Assembly: GCF_900105355.1 (NCBI RefSeq)
Contig: NZ_FNSC01000001.1
Span: forward strand, 868,001-932,000
Length of the DNA: 64,000 nucleotides
Direction of reading: 5' to 3'
Source of the DNA: Pseudomonas anguilliseptica
GTDB lineage: Bacteria > Pseudomonadota > Gammaproteobacteria > Pseudomonadales > Pseudomonadaceae
Shown piece by piece: positions 49,991 through 61,067 of the stretch. Under the pieces are notes generated by a model, which saw only the letters and a list, made by a program, of their open reading frames with translations, had not been told where the DNA came from and searched no databases. Each line of letters begins with the position of its first letter. Positions within the stretch are counted from its first letter, which is position 1. A program made the translations under genes and the position numbers.

Positions 49991-51019
49991 TCAGCCCACC
50001 TGCCGCCAAAGCCGCAGATAAGCATCTTCATGGCTGAAGTCCAGTTCTATGCTGAGGTCGTCCGACTCCTGCAGCACCTGCGGGGTGATCAGCAGAGGCG
50101 GTGTGACAAACAGGCTCGGCGGCTGGCCGGCAAAGGCTCGGTTCAGTTCATCCACCAGCTGCCAACCTTGCATGCCCAGCGGCTCGGCGACGGTGGCGAC
50201 CTGCTGGGACAACCCCGAGTGGATGCGCCCCAGCGCCTTGGCCGAGCCATCGCCAGCGGAAATATTGCGAATGTCCTTACGCCCGAGGGCATTGAGCGGC
50301 ACATTGATATGGTCGAAATACACATCGTTGATTGCCAGGGTATGGCTCCACTCAGCACCGAAGCGGCGCTGCAACTAGCGCACACGCTCATCCATGCCCT
50401 TGCCGGCACTGGCAATCGGCAGGTCTTCGACGCTCAGCACCTTGCACTGCGCGCACGCTTCCAGACGTTGCACCATGCGTTGGGTCTTGGCGGTGGCAAT
50501 GGCGAACTGGCTGTCGGTGAACAGCACCACACCGATCTGGCCGTCACGCATGGCGTACTCTGCAGCCAGGTCGGCCACCTGCAGGGGGTCGCTGGTGATA
50601 TTGCTGAACAGCTTGTCTGTAGGCCCCGGCCGATCCCCGGCGTGCCAACCGACCAAGGCGATCTCGCGGTCTTGAAAGGCTTGATGCAACTCCCCCAGGT
50701 AACCCGGCTCGAATCCACCGAGCACTACGCCATCGGGGTTACGCTCAAGCACCTCAGCGGCCAGCCGCTTGATCTCCACCACATCGCCACGGCCATCCAC
50801 CGCATGCACCCGCCAACCCAGCAACTTGGCCGCGCGCTCAAAGCGGCGGAATACGCCGACGACCCCACCGTTGCGGAAGTCCGCCGCAATAAAGCTCACC
50901 TGCATGCCGCTGCGTGCGGGCGGCGCCTGTGTCGGCCCGGCCCACTCACTCGCAATAAGCAGTGCACTGAACAACAGCCCACTAAGGCAGATAGCGGCTG
51001 CGTATCTATATCTCGCCAT
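49991..51019 (-). pseudogene. Sugar-type periplasmic binding protein with premature stop
   Basis: This gene encodes a type 1 periplasmic binding protein (LacI/RbsB fold). It has a signal-anchor-like N-terminus from the ATG at 51019 (MARYRYAAAICLSGLLFSAL), then MQVSFIAADFRNGG and NPDGVVLGGFEPGYLGEL. At 50375-50377 an in-frame TAG follows GMDERVR. The same frame continues without a break into LQRRFGAEWSHTLAINDVY and runs to a normal end, so a single base change (for example CAG to TAG) explains it. No sugar permease or ATPase is nearby; the next gene on the strand is the chemoreceptor, so the pair was probably a sensing unit. Confidence 0.85.
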
Positions 51020-51111
51020 CGCATATCCCTGCGCGACCGGTCGGCAGACGACTGTGCCAACCTTCACCTAACAGCGTAGTCACTCATGGCCAGGACACCC
51101 TGCCGCGCGTT

Positions 51112-53481
51112 TCAGTCCGACAGGCTGAACTCAACACGCGCGGTCTGCCCGCTTTCGTCCAGCACACTGAGCTGATACTGCCCGTTGCGCGCGAAGGCGT
51201 GATTGAAAAGCGCATCGGCGCTGGTTTCGGCAATCGGCTGACCGTCGACAAACCACCAGCGCCGGCCGCTGCCGCCCAGTGCAGACAGACGCAAGCGCAG
51301 CGCTTCGCTACTGCCGGCCGGGCGACGCAGATGATCCCCCTCACGCACGCCGACAATCGACAGCGGTGCAACGACTGGCGCATGCCGCGGCGGGCACTGC
51401 GGATCAGCCGCCGGCAAGCGCGCACTGCGACGTTCGCGGCGCGGCAACCAGGGTTCCAGCGGCGCAGGCCACAAGGCCAGGCTTTGTGCCGTCGCCCCCG
51501 GGCAACTGGCATCCACGCGCAGCCCAGCGGCATTCACCCAGATGCTCTCCTGCAGCCCCAAACCCAGAGGCTGATCCTGCGCCGGCAAGGTCGGTGGCGT
51601 GGTGCCGTCAAGGGTCCAGGCAAAGCGCTGGCGCCGGCAATTGGGGTCACGATTGTCCAGCGGTTGACCCTGCGGCCAGCAGATCGCCGCCACGCCGACC
51701 GAGGCCGGCTGCGGGTCAATCGGCAGGGCAATACCGCGCTGACTGTCGCGGTTGACTAGCAGATCATGCACCTGCAGCAGCAGTGGCGCCGCCGAGGCTA
51801 GACCAAACTGCCCAGACACCGGGGTGCCATCAGGGCGACCGATCCAGATGCCAATCAGATAACGCGGCGCCACACCAATCGCCCAGGCATCACGAAAGCC
51901 ATAGCTGGTGCCGGTCTTCCAGGCCAGGCTCGGGCGCTGCACCAACTGCGCACGCGGGTCACGGTCCGGACGCGCCTGACCGCTGAGAATGCGCCGCACG
52001 ATCCATGCCGAGCCTACCGACAGCAAGCGCCGCTCATGCAAGCCATCCTGCGGCTGAAAGCGCAGCCGTGCGGCCATGCCGCCGCGGGCAAAGGCACTGT
52101 AACCGCTGACCAGTTCCTCCAGCCGGCTGCCGGCCCCGCCGAGAATCAGCGCCAGGTTGGGTTCGGCCAGCGGCGGCAGCAGCAAGGGCACCCCGGCGCT
52201 GCGCAGCTCTCCGGCAAAGCGCTTTGGCCCATAGGCTTCCAGCAGTTGCACGGCAGGCAGATTGAGTGAGGTGGCCAGCGCCTCGCTGGCCGACACCGCG
52301 CCGCTAAAGCCGGCGGCAAAGTTGCCTGGGCGGTAATCGCCATAGCGCCGTGGCACATCCTGCAACAGCGATTCGGAATGGATCAGTCCTTCATCCAGCG
52401 CCATCCCGTAGAGAAAGGGTTTCAGCGTCGAACCGGGCGAGCGCACGGCGTTGATCATGTCGACATGACCAAAGCGTTTGGCATCGCCGATATCCACCGA
52501 TCCCAGGTAGGCACGCACCGCCATGCTTGGCTGCTCGACCACCAGAATCGCCGCCGAGGTGCGCTCCGGCAGCCGTGCACGCCAACCCAGCAGCAGGTCT
52601 TCCAGGCGGCGCTGCAAGGCGGCATCGATAGTGGTGCGAATCAGCGGCGGACTGCTGCGGGTGTTCAACCGCCGCGCCAGCAGCGGCGCCAGGCGTGGTT
52701 CCTGACGCGGCGCCAGCAGCACTGGTTCCTCCAGCGCATCATTGATCGCCGATTGCGGCCACACCTGGAAACTGGCCAGACGCTTGAGCACTTTGTCGCG
52801 CGCGGCCTGGGCCCGCCCGGGATGGCGATCCGGACGCAAACGGCTGGGCGCCTGCGGCAGCACCGCGAGCAGCGCGGCTTCGGCGCGGGTTAGCTGACTC
52901 GGTGCTTTACCCAGATAAGCCCAACTGGCGGCCGCCACCCCCTGCAGCGTGCCGCCAAACGGCGCGCGGTTGAGGTAAAGGGTGAGGACTTCATCCTTGG
53001 ACAGGTGCCACTCCAGCTGCAGCGTGCGCCACAGTTGCTTGAGCTTGCCGCTGTAACTGCGCGCATGCGGATCGAGCAGGCGCGCTACCTGCATCGACAG
53101 CGTGCTGCCGCCCGAGAGCACGCGCCCGCCACTGAGGTTCTGCCAGGCCGCGCGGCCCAGCGCCAGCGGGTTGACCCCAGGGTGCTGATAAAACCAGCGA
53201 TCCTCATAGGTCAGCAGCGCTTCCAGGTAATAGGGTGACACCTCACTGGGGGTGACCGGATAACGCCACACGCCGTCATGGTCAGCAAAACGCCACAGCG
53301 GCGCACCGTCCTCGGCCAGCACCACGCGGGCCAGATCATCGCCTGGCAAAGGCAGTGGAAAAAGCCGGTCGGCCACTAGCAGAATCAGCAGCAGGCACAG
53401 CGCAATAGCCAGCCAGGGACGGCGCAAACACCTCAGCACGACCGCGCGCGCTGCTATCAACCGACCCTGCCCAGAACGCAT
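51112..53481 (-). CDS. pbpC: Penicillin-binding protein 1C
   Basis: PBP1C is a bifunctional class A penicillin-binding protein whose transpeptidase activity is weak or specialised. From the ATG at 53481 (MRSGQGRLIAARAVVL), which has GAGAGG upstream, the product is 789 residues. It has an N-terminal membrane helix and a GT51 glycosyltransferase domain with the catalytic Glu93 in LLTYEDRWFYQHPG. The transpeptidase domain has Ser351-Thr-Leu-Lys354 and KTGTSYGFRDAW, and a BiPBP_C domain lies at the C-terminus. It usually neighbours yfhM; here an elastase and a small membrane gene lie between them. Confidence 0.95.
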   Translation of the reverse strand: MRSGQGRLIAARAVVLRCLRRPWLAIALCLLLILLVADRLFPLPLPGDDLARVVLAEDGAPLWRFADHDGVWRYPVTPSEVSPYYLEALLTYEDRWFYQHPGVNPLALGRAAWQNLSGGRVLSGGSTLSMQVARLLDPHARSYSGKLKQLWRTLQLEWHLSKDEVLTLYLNRAPFGGTLQGVAAASWAYLGKAPSQLTRAEAALLAVLPQAPSRLRPDRHPGRAQAARDKVLKRLASFQVWPQSAINDALEEPVLLAPRQEPRLAPLLARRLNTRSSPPLIRTTIDAALQRRLEDLLLGWRARLPERTSAAILVVEQPSMAVRAYLGSVDIGDAKRFGHVDMINAVRSPGSTLKPFLYGMALDEGLIHSESLLQDVPRRYGDYRPGNFAAGFSGAVSASEALATSLNLPAVQLLEAYGPKRFAGELRSAGVPLLLPPLAEPNLALILGGAGSRLEELVSGYSAFARGGMAARLRFQPQDGLHERRLLSVGSAWIVRRILSGQARPDRDPRAQLVQRPSLAWKTGTSYGFRDAWAIGVAPRYLIGIWIGRPDGTPVSGQFGLASAAPLLLQVHDLLVNRDSQRGIALPIDPQPASVGVAAICWPQGQPLDNRDPNCRRQRFAWTLDGTTPPTLPAQDQPLGLGLQESIWVNAAGLRVDASCPGATAQSLALWPAPLEPWLPRRERRSARLPAADPQCPPRHAPVVAPLSIVGVREGDHLRRPAGSSEALRLRLSALGGSGRRWWFVDGQPIAETSADALFNHAFARNGQYQLSVLDESGQTARVEFSLSD

Positions 53482-53681
53482 AGCGCCTCTCTCAACACAC
53501 ATCCCTGAAGCGCCGCACTATACGCGGCAACGCCCAATATTTCTGGCCACCGCTGGCAACTCGCGACCTAACGCGCAGATGCACAACACCCGGGAAGAAC
53601 AGGCCATATCCGCCAGAACATACGAGCAAAAGTACCGCGCTAGAGCTGTTTGCGCCCATTGTTATCTTTTTGCGTCATTTT

Positions 53682-55317
<1,636 letters not shown>

Positions 55318-55332
55318 AACGGGCTACACCAC

Positions 55333-55364
55333 AAGCCCCTGTCTCGCTGAGGCAGGGGCTTTTC
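55333..55364 (+). terminator. Rho-independent terminator after the elastase gene
   Basis: AAGCCCCTG at 55333-55341 pairs with CAGGGGCTT at 55353-55361, followed by TTTC. Confidence 0.85.
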
Positions 55365-55471
55365 TATGCCCGGCGCTGGCAGGTCATGCTCTGTAGCGCT
55401 GTCATTCCGCCCAATGACTGGCACACTGGCGCGCAGCAGCAATCAACGCAGAGTCGAGTGGAACGAGAACT

Positions 55472-55765
55472 ATGGGTGTAGAAGGTTTTTTTGAATCCCT
55501 GGGCGAGGCGGTTGGCTCGGTGATCCGCTTTATCGTCGAAGGCTTGAGCGGCTTCTTCGGCATGCTCGGCGGCGCGGTCAGCAGCTTTATCACAGGCATG
55601 TCCAAGGCCTTGGGGGTGACGCCATCATTGCTCAGCATCGTGGTTCTGCTGGCCGGTCTGTGGCTGCTGTACCTGGCCGTACGCGCCTTTATCCGCCGCT
55701 CGATAATTGCCGGGGTGATCTGGCTGGTGCTCGGATTGTGGCTGCTGAGCGGTCTGATCAGCTAA
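55472..55765 (+). CDS. Small membrane protein of unknown function
   Basis: This 97-residue reading frame has a weak purine-rich ribosome site (GAACGAGAAC) before its ATG and ends before a hairpin. The first half is an amphipathic, glycine-rich stretch (GFFESLGEAVGSVIRFIVEGL). The second half has two strongly hydrophobic helices (LLSIVVLLAGLWLLYLAV and IIAGVIWLVLGLWLLSGL) separated by the basic RAFIRRS. I do not recognise a family. Codon use resembles neighbouring genes, which supports it being real. Its position between the elastase and yfhM gives no clear function. Confidence 0.7.
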   Translation: MGVEGFFESLGEAVGSVIRFIVEGLSGFFGMLGGAVSSFITGMSKALGVTPSLLSIVVLLAGLWLLYLAVRAFIRRSIIAGVIWLVLGLWLLSGLIS

Positions 55766-55782
55766 GTCACTCAGGCGAAACA

Positions 55783-55811
55783 ACAAGGCCCGCCAATTTG
55801 GCGGGCCTTGT
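55783..55811. terminator. Strong hairpin after the small membrane gene
   Basis: ACAAGGCCCGCC and GGCGGGCCTTGT form a perfect 12-base stem with an AATTT loop. No T tract follows, but the position just after the stop codon suggests a terminator. Confidence 0.7.
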
Positions 55812-55819
55812 GCGTTCTA

Positions 55820-55961
55820 AGAACCTGTTTCGGATCTCGCGAGCTAGAGCGAGACAAGGCAAAAATGGCCGAGGAAGCGGAGTTTACGTGCTGTAAATGA
55901 GCATTCCGAGGCCATTTTTAACGCAATATCGCCGACGCGCAGCAGATCCGAGACTGGTTCT
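55820..55961. repeat. Dispersed palindromic element, copy B
   Basis: The 142-base element has outer inverted repeats AGAACCTGTTTCGGATCT and AGATCCGAGACTGGTTCT (three mismatches). Inner arms are AAAAATGGCC and GGCCATTTTT around CGGAGTTTACGTGCTGTAAA. It matches copy A at 29085-29195 in opposite orientation. It fills the gap between the small membrane gene and yfhM, and its right edge overlaps the yfhM stop codon. Confidence 0.85.
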
Positions 55962-58900
55962 AGCGCTCCTTAACTACCAGACGCCCTGGCGTGGTACCCA
56001 GGGCCTGCCAGTTCGGCCGGTACATCGACTCCACTTGCGGTGGCGGCACGCGGTAGCTGCCAGGGGTAACGGCGCGGGCCAGGTACAGCAGATGGGTGGT
56101 GTCGTAGCCGTTTACATCCAGCGCCGCGACGTAGCGATCCCCCCGGAACTCTTGATGCTTGAGCGCCGCATTCTGCATCGACTCACGCCACGCTTTCACT
56201 GCACTGCTGGCATCGTCCAGGCTGGCCGAACTTTTCGCCAGGTTCTGGTTTTCCAGCTCCAGGCCCGCCGGCAACAGGTCGACCACCAGGGCATCCGGTA
56301 CGCGCTGCTTGGCGGATACGGCCAGGTGCACCAGCACCAGCTCGCCACTCTGCAGATTGCTCAGATCCAGCGGCTGGCCATCCATGCCCAGGTACTCGCG
56401 GTAGATGCTGAGATTCTCGCCACCGGCTGCAGGGGCCTGACGCGGGTACCCGGACAGCGTCAGCTGTTGATACAGCGGCGTGTCGCCCGGTTTGTCCGCC
56501 GAATTGCTGATGCTCAGCGGCGCCGCCAGATCACTGCCATCGAGCTTGAGGCCCGGCTGGGCATTGCTCAGTTCGAAGGCCAGGCTGCCGCTTTGCAGCG
56601 CGGCGCTCCAGCTCGGCTCTGGTTTGCTCAGCAGATTGCGCCCAGCCAGGTACAGCGAATTGCGTTCCTGGGTCGACAGCCACTGCTGCCCGGCCACTTC
56701 GTCAGCCAGGTTGAACAACCGCTCTTCACGGCGATTTTTCGCTAGGTCATGCTCTTCGAGCAGCGCCAGAATCAGCGCCTGATCGCGCAGCGGGCTGCCG
56801 TAGTCGGCCAGCCAGTTATTGCTCTCACGACCACGGGCCAGGCCGGCGCTCAGCAGTTCATCGGCACGCGGCTGATCGCCCATTTTCTGCAGCGCCACGG
56901 CCAGGTGCACCAGCGGCAAGCCGGACAGTGCATCGCTGCGCCGTTCATACAGGCTACGCAAGGCACCCAGCGGCGCCTGTTGGCTGCGTGCCAGCACGTA
57001 ACCGGCGTAGGCCTGCACGGCAAAGCGGCTGTGGTTGGCGTTGTCGCTGTAGTTGACCTCGATCAGGTGACGCTCCTGCAGGTAGCGCAGCAGGCGTTCG
57101 TTGGCTTTTTTCAGCGCCTCTTCCGGCACGCCGAAGCCCTGCTCGCGGGCACGCAGGAGGAAGTCGCTGACGTAGGCAGTCAGCCAGTATTCCTCATCAC
57201 TGTCCGCGCCCCACAGACCGAAACTGCCGTTGTAGCGCTGCATGCTCAGCAGGCGCTCGATGCCCAGTTCGATGGAGCGCTTGCGTTGCTCATCCGGCTC
57301 AGCTTCCACGCCCAGGCGCTTGAGCGTGGCCGCATCGGCGTACAGCGACGGATACAGACCACTGGTGGTCTGCTCCAGACAGCCGTACGGATAGGCCTTG
57401 AGTGCGCGAATCTGCTCGCCAAGATTCAGCGGCGGCCTGCTGGAAATCGCCAACTGTGCTTCCAGACCGGCAGCCTCGAAACGGCTCAGGGCATCAGCCG
57501 GCAGCAGCCAGCTGTCACCTTTTAGCACCGCACGGAAATGCTGCAGCTGCGCCGGGTAGGCCGGGCGAATGCCCAGGGTCCACTCTCGGCTGAACGGCGG
57601 CAGATCCTCACCGGGCAGGGCCAGGCCGTTGACACTAACCTTGACACGCCCTTGGCCGTAACCGCCCAAGGCGGTGACCGGAATGCGCAGGATGGTGCGC
57701 TGACCATCGGCCAGGGTGATTGGCGCTACCGCTGCACCGGGGTTCTGCGCCAGACGCAGCTGGCCTTCGGCACTCATTTGCACATCGAGTTTCTGTTCAC
57801 GCCCGGACAGGTTGCTCAGGTCCAGGGCCAGGGTGGTTTCATCGCCCCCGGCGAGGAAGCGTGGCGCGGATAGCTCGGCAATCAGCGGCGCAGCGACCAC
57901 CGTCTTGCCTTCGCCCATGCCGTAATGCTCATCGGTCCAGGCTTGCGCCATCAGCCGTAGTTCGCCGTTGAAGTCGGGGATAGCCAGGCTGACTTCGCCT
58001 TCACCCTGCTCATTCAGCTTCAGCGGCTCACTCTGCAGGGCGACGATCAGCACGCTGGTATCCGGCCGCTTGCCGCCACCGGCCAGCGCCGCGTCACCAC
58101 CGAAGGCCAGTTTGGCCACCCGACCTTGCCCTGCCTCGATCAGTTGCCCGTAGATATCCAGCTGATCCGCGCCGTAGGCCTTACGGCCAAAGAAGTTGGC
58201 GAATGGATCGGGCGTGGCGTACTCGGTGATATTGAGAATGCCGACATCCACGGCGGCCACCAGCACCTGCGCCTGTTTCGGGATGCTGCCGTCGGCGTTG
58301 CGCGCCTGCACCTTGACCTTCAGAGGCTGATTGGGGCGCATCTTTTCCGCAACGGTGAGGGTCAGCGCCAGTTTGCGCGGCGCACGTTCCAGCGGCAGGT
58401 GCAGCAGGCCGACCGCACGTTTTGGCGTGGCATTGCTCTTGCGCTCGCCGGGACGGATCACCAGGGCGCTGACATACAGGTCATGGCGTGCCCAGTCCTT
58501 GGCAATCGGGATATCGAAGCTCTTGCCCTCGGCCGGCACTTCGATTTCCTGCCACCACAGCGGTCCTTCGCTGGATTCCACCATCAGGTAGCCCTTGCCC
58601 GCAGCAGGCGGGGTGACGGTGACCTGGGCGGTGTCGCCATCGACGTAAGCCGGTTTATCCAGCGCCAGTTTGACCTGATCCGGGCGCACGGCGCCGCCGT
58701 CGGCGTTGTCCTGCCAGCGGTAGCCGGCCCAGAAGCGCATGCTGCTGAGCAGGCCGGTCTGGCCGTCGATTACCTCGATGCGATACGGGCCCCACTCCAC
58801 CGGGAAACTGATCTTGGCAGTACCGCCGGCAGCGACCTTGAGGTTTTCTTCGTTAAGGGTGAGGAATTTCTCGGTGTAGTTATGGCTCCAGCCATCGCTC

Positions 58901-60882
58901 TCGGAGAAGTTCCAGAAATAGTCGCGGCGCTCACGGATCAGGCGCACGCTGAGCTGATCGGCTGCCAGCTTGTTGCCCTCGGCATCGGCCACCAGCACTT
59001 CGAACTCGGCCAGGCTGTCGGCGTCCACTTCTTCGCCGTCAAACAGCCCGCGCACACCTGGCAGACGCTCGGCCGGCCACACCGGCTGAACAACCCGCCG
59101 GGTAATCGCCCGACCACCGGACTCCTGCAGGCTGGCTTGCAGAATCAGACGCAGCGGCGATTTGGCATCGGCCCAGCGGCTCTCGATATCCAGGCTGGCC
59201 TTGCCCTGCTCGTCCAGGCTGGTTTCATCCAGCTCGATGTCCTCGCTCAGCTCTTCTTCGGTAACCGAACCGAACTGATAGCCCGGCAGGCTGGCCACCG
59301 CCTCACGCAGCGGACGGACATAGAGTTGCCCGCTGAGGCGATTGCCGGCTGCCGGGGCGCCATACAGATAGCGTCCGGTGACCTCGAACTGGGCGTTCTC
59401 CGCAGGTGTATAGGGCTCTTCACTGCCCTTGAGTTCCAGCGCCATACGTTCCGGCAGGAAGTCTTCCACAGAGAACTCATACAGCTGCTGGCGACCATCG
59501 CCGAGGTCGAACAGCAGCTGCCAGCGCCCGGTCGGCGCTTCATCGGCCAGTTGCAGCTGGTACTGATACAAACCGGCGTCATCGGCCTGCCAGACGAACT
59601 TGCGGCTGACCTGCTCATCCGGACGGCGCACTTCGACATTTACCGGCTGGGCTTTTACCGCGCGGCCATCGGCATCGCGCAGCAGGCCGTTGAGCAGCAC
59701 GGTCTCGCCCGGGCGATAAAGATCACGCGGGCCAAATACGAAGAACTGCAACGGGTGGGCGACAGGCCCGGCAATGTCGAATTCAGCCAGGTCCAGCGCC
59801 GCGGTGTTCAGGCGCAGCAGGCTGGTCTGTTCACCCTGGTGGGCCAGCAGCACTTCGGCCTTGGGCGGCAGCGGCAGTTCACCATGGCCGGCACCATCGG
59901 TTTTGCCTTCGGCCAGCACCTGGCCTTCTGCGTTGAGGATTTCCAGGCGCACATCACCCAGCGCTGCCCCCCCGGCCAGGGCCTGGGTGAACACATCGAT
60001 ACGGTTCTGATAACGCCGTACGGACAGACCTATATCACTCAGGGTGAACAGCGTGGCCGGCTGCGAATAGTTGTAGCTGCCGGCTTCACGCATCACCGCC
60101 AGGTACACGCCGGGCTGCTTGAACGGCTCCAGGCCAGCAATTGGCAGCAGCAGGGTTTCGCGGGTATTGCGCGCCGGGTTCAGGTCAAAGCGGCCGCCAT
60201 AGACCAGGTCCGCCATCGGCAGCAGACTGCGGGCTTCCCAGTTATCCAGATTGCTCGAGCGGCCCCAGCGGTTAAGGAAGGCCGGTAGCGACTCGGGCTT
60301 GATGCGGAAGAACTCGACATTGATCTTGTCCACGTTCAGCGCGATTACCGGCAGGCCTTCGGCGAGGCGCGTGGGCAGCAAGGAGCCACGGCTGGCGAAG
60401 CCGACGCTGGCTTGCAGGTCGCGGGTTTCCAGGCGGGTAACCTGCTCGGCGGCGAGGCTTTTGCCATTCAGCCCGAGCAACCCGGAATCCACCGTCAGCA
60501 CCAGCTTGCGCTGCGGCTCCAGATGGCGCAGGCGCACCTCCATCAGGTTGTCGCTCAGTTCCCAGGCACCGTCGACCTTGCCGCTTTTGCTATCGACCAG
60601 GTGCATGCGCTCGGCGAGCTTCTGCTCGGGATCAAGCGGCACCGAGAAGCTGATCGACAGCGTGCTGGCGCCTTCGAGCTGCACTTCCGAGACATCCACC
60701 ACCGTCAGTTCGCGGCCGGCGTATCGCTCGGCCAGCGCCTTGCGGTCAACCGTCGGTTTGGCCGTCTCGCTGCTGACAGGGGTGGCTTGGGTCGCCGTTA
60801 CTTCGGCGGGCCCAGAGGTGGATGAATCACAGGCGCTGAGCAGGCTCAGGACAAGTGCCAGAAGCAGTCCATTCTTCGGCAT
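55960..60882 (-). CDS. yfhM: Bacterial alpha-2-macroglobulin lipoprotein, YfhM/type 1 (thioester form)
   Basis: This is a periplasmic protease trap: a host or rival protease cleaves the bait region and is then caught by a reactive thioester. From the ATG at 60882 (MPKNGLLLALVLSLLSACDSS; GGAG upstream) it is a 1640-residue lipoprotein with a lipobox ending in Cys. It has a series of macroglobulin domains, and the thioester motif CLEQ lies in YPYGCLEQTTSGLYPS near residue 1167. The C-terminal receptor-like domain ends in PNWQALGTTPGRLVVKER. The thioester separates it from the MagD type. It normally works with PBP1C, whose gene lies about 2.5 kb away. Confidence 0.95.
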   Translation of the reverse strand: MPKNGLLLALVLSLLSACDSSTSGPAEVTATQATPVSSETAKPTVDRKALAERYAGRELTVVDVSEVQLEGASTLSISFSVPLDPEQKLAERMHLVDSKSGKVDGAWELSDNLMEVRLRHLEPQRKLVLTVDSGLLGLNGKSLAAEQVTRLETRDLQASVGFASRGSLLPTRLAEGLPVIALNVDKINVEFFRIKPESLPAFLNRWGRSSNLDNWEARSLLPMADLVYGGRFDLNPARNTRETLLLPIAGLEPFKQPGVYLAVMREAGSYNYSQPATLFTLSDIGLSVRRYQNRIDVFTQALAGGAALGDVRLEILNAEGQVLAEGKTDGAGHGELPLPPKAEVLLAHQGEQTSLLRLNTAALDLAEFDIAGPVAHPLQFFVFGPRDLYRPGETVLLNGLLRDADGRAVKAQPVNVEVRRPDEQVSRKFVWQADDAGLYQYQLQLADEAPTGRWQLLFDLGDGRQQLYEFSVEDFLPERMALELKGSEEPYTPAENAQFEVTGRYLYGAPAAGNRLSGQLYVRPLREAVASLPGYQFGSVTEEELSEDIELDETSLDEQGKASLDIESRWADAKSPLRLILQASLQESGGRAITRRVVQPVWPAERLPGVRGLFDGEEVDADSLAEFEVLVADAEGNKLAADQLSVRLIRERRDYFWNFSESDGWSHNYTEKFLTLNEENLKVAAGGTAKISFPVEWGPYRIEVIDGQTGLLSSMRFWAGYRWQDNADGGAVRPDQVKLALDKPAYVDGDTAQVTVTPPAAGKGYLMVESSEGPLWWQEIEVPAEGKSFDIPIAKDWARHDLYVSALVIRPGERKSNATPKRAVGLLHLPLERAPRKLALTLTVAEKMRPNQPLKVKVQARNADGSIPKQAQVLVAAVDVGILNITEYATPDPFANFFGRKAYGADQLDIYGQLIEAGQGRVAKLAFGGDAALAGGGKRPDTSVLIVALQSEPLKLNEQGEGEVSLAIPDFNGELRLMAQAWTDEHYGMGEGKTVVAAPLIAELSAPRFLAGGDETTLALDLSNLSGREQKLDVQMSAEGQLRLAQNPGAAVAPITLADGQRTILRIPVTALGGYGQGRVKVSVNGLALPGEDLPPFSREWTLGIRPAYPAQLQHFRAVLKGDSWLLPADALSRFEAAGLEAQLAISSRPPLNLGEQIRALKAYPYGCLEQTTSGLYPSLYADAATLKRLGVEAEPDEQRKRSIELGIERLLSMQRYNGSFGLWGADSDEEYWLTAYVSDFLLRAREQGFGVPEEALKKANERLLRYLQERHLIEVNYSDNANHSRFAVQAYAGYVLARSQQAPLGALRSLYERRSDALSGLPLVHLAVALQKMGDQPRADELLSAGLARGRESNNWLADYGSPLRDQALILALLEEHDLAKNRREERLFNLADEVAGQQWLSTQERNSLYLAGRNLLSKPEPSWSAALQSGSLAFELSNAQPGLKLDGSDLAAPLSISNSADKPGDTPLYQQLTLSGYPRQAPAAGGENLSIYREYLGMDGQPLDLSNLQSGELVLVHLAVSAKQRVPDALVVDLLPAGLELENQNLAKSSASLDDASSAVKAWRESMQNAALKHQEFRGDRYVAALDVNGYDTTHLLYLARAVTPGSYRVPPPQVESMYRPNWQALGTTPGRLVVKER

Positions 60883-61067
60883 TGCGGGCTCCAACAAGGG
60901 TAGGTGCTGAGGCCTGACACTATAGTCGAGGCGCTAACCGACCACTAAGTGTGCAGCTGCAAAATTGCTGGGCAGCGCACGCCAGTCGATCAGTGTTTAA
61001 TAACCCGCCTGTGACATGCGCCCGCGCATTTCGTTGCAACCATCGCCAATCAAGTTTGAGAGCACAC

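Noticed and set aside
58126..60288. Long plus-strand open frame of about 720 codons inside yfhM
   Set aside because: It is antisense to a gene with clear family motifs and its translation is low-complexity Gln/His/Arg-rich, typical of a GC-rich shadow frame.
55960..60882. Assignment of the macroglobulin to the mag operon (MagD)
   Set aside because: The CLEQ thioester, lipobox and neighbouring pbpC indicate the YfhM/type 1 form, and no other mag genes flank it.
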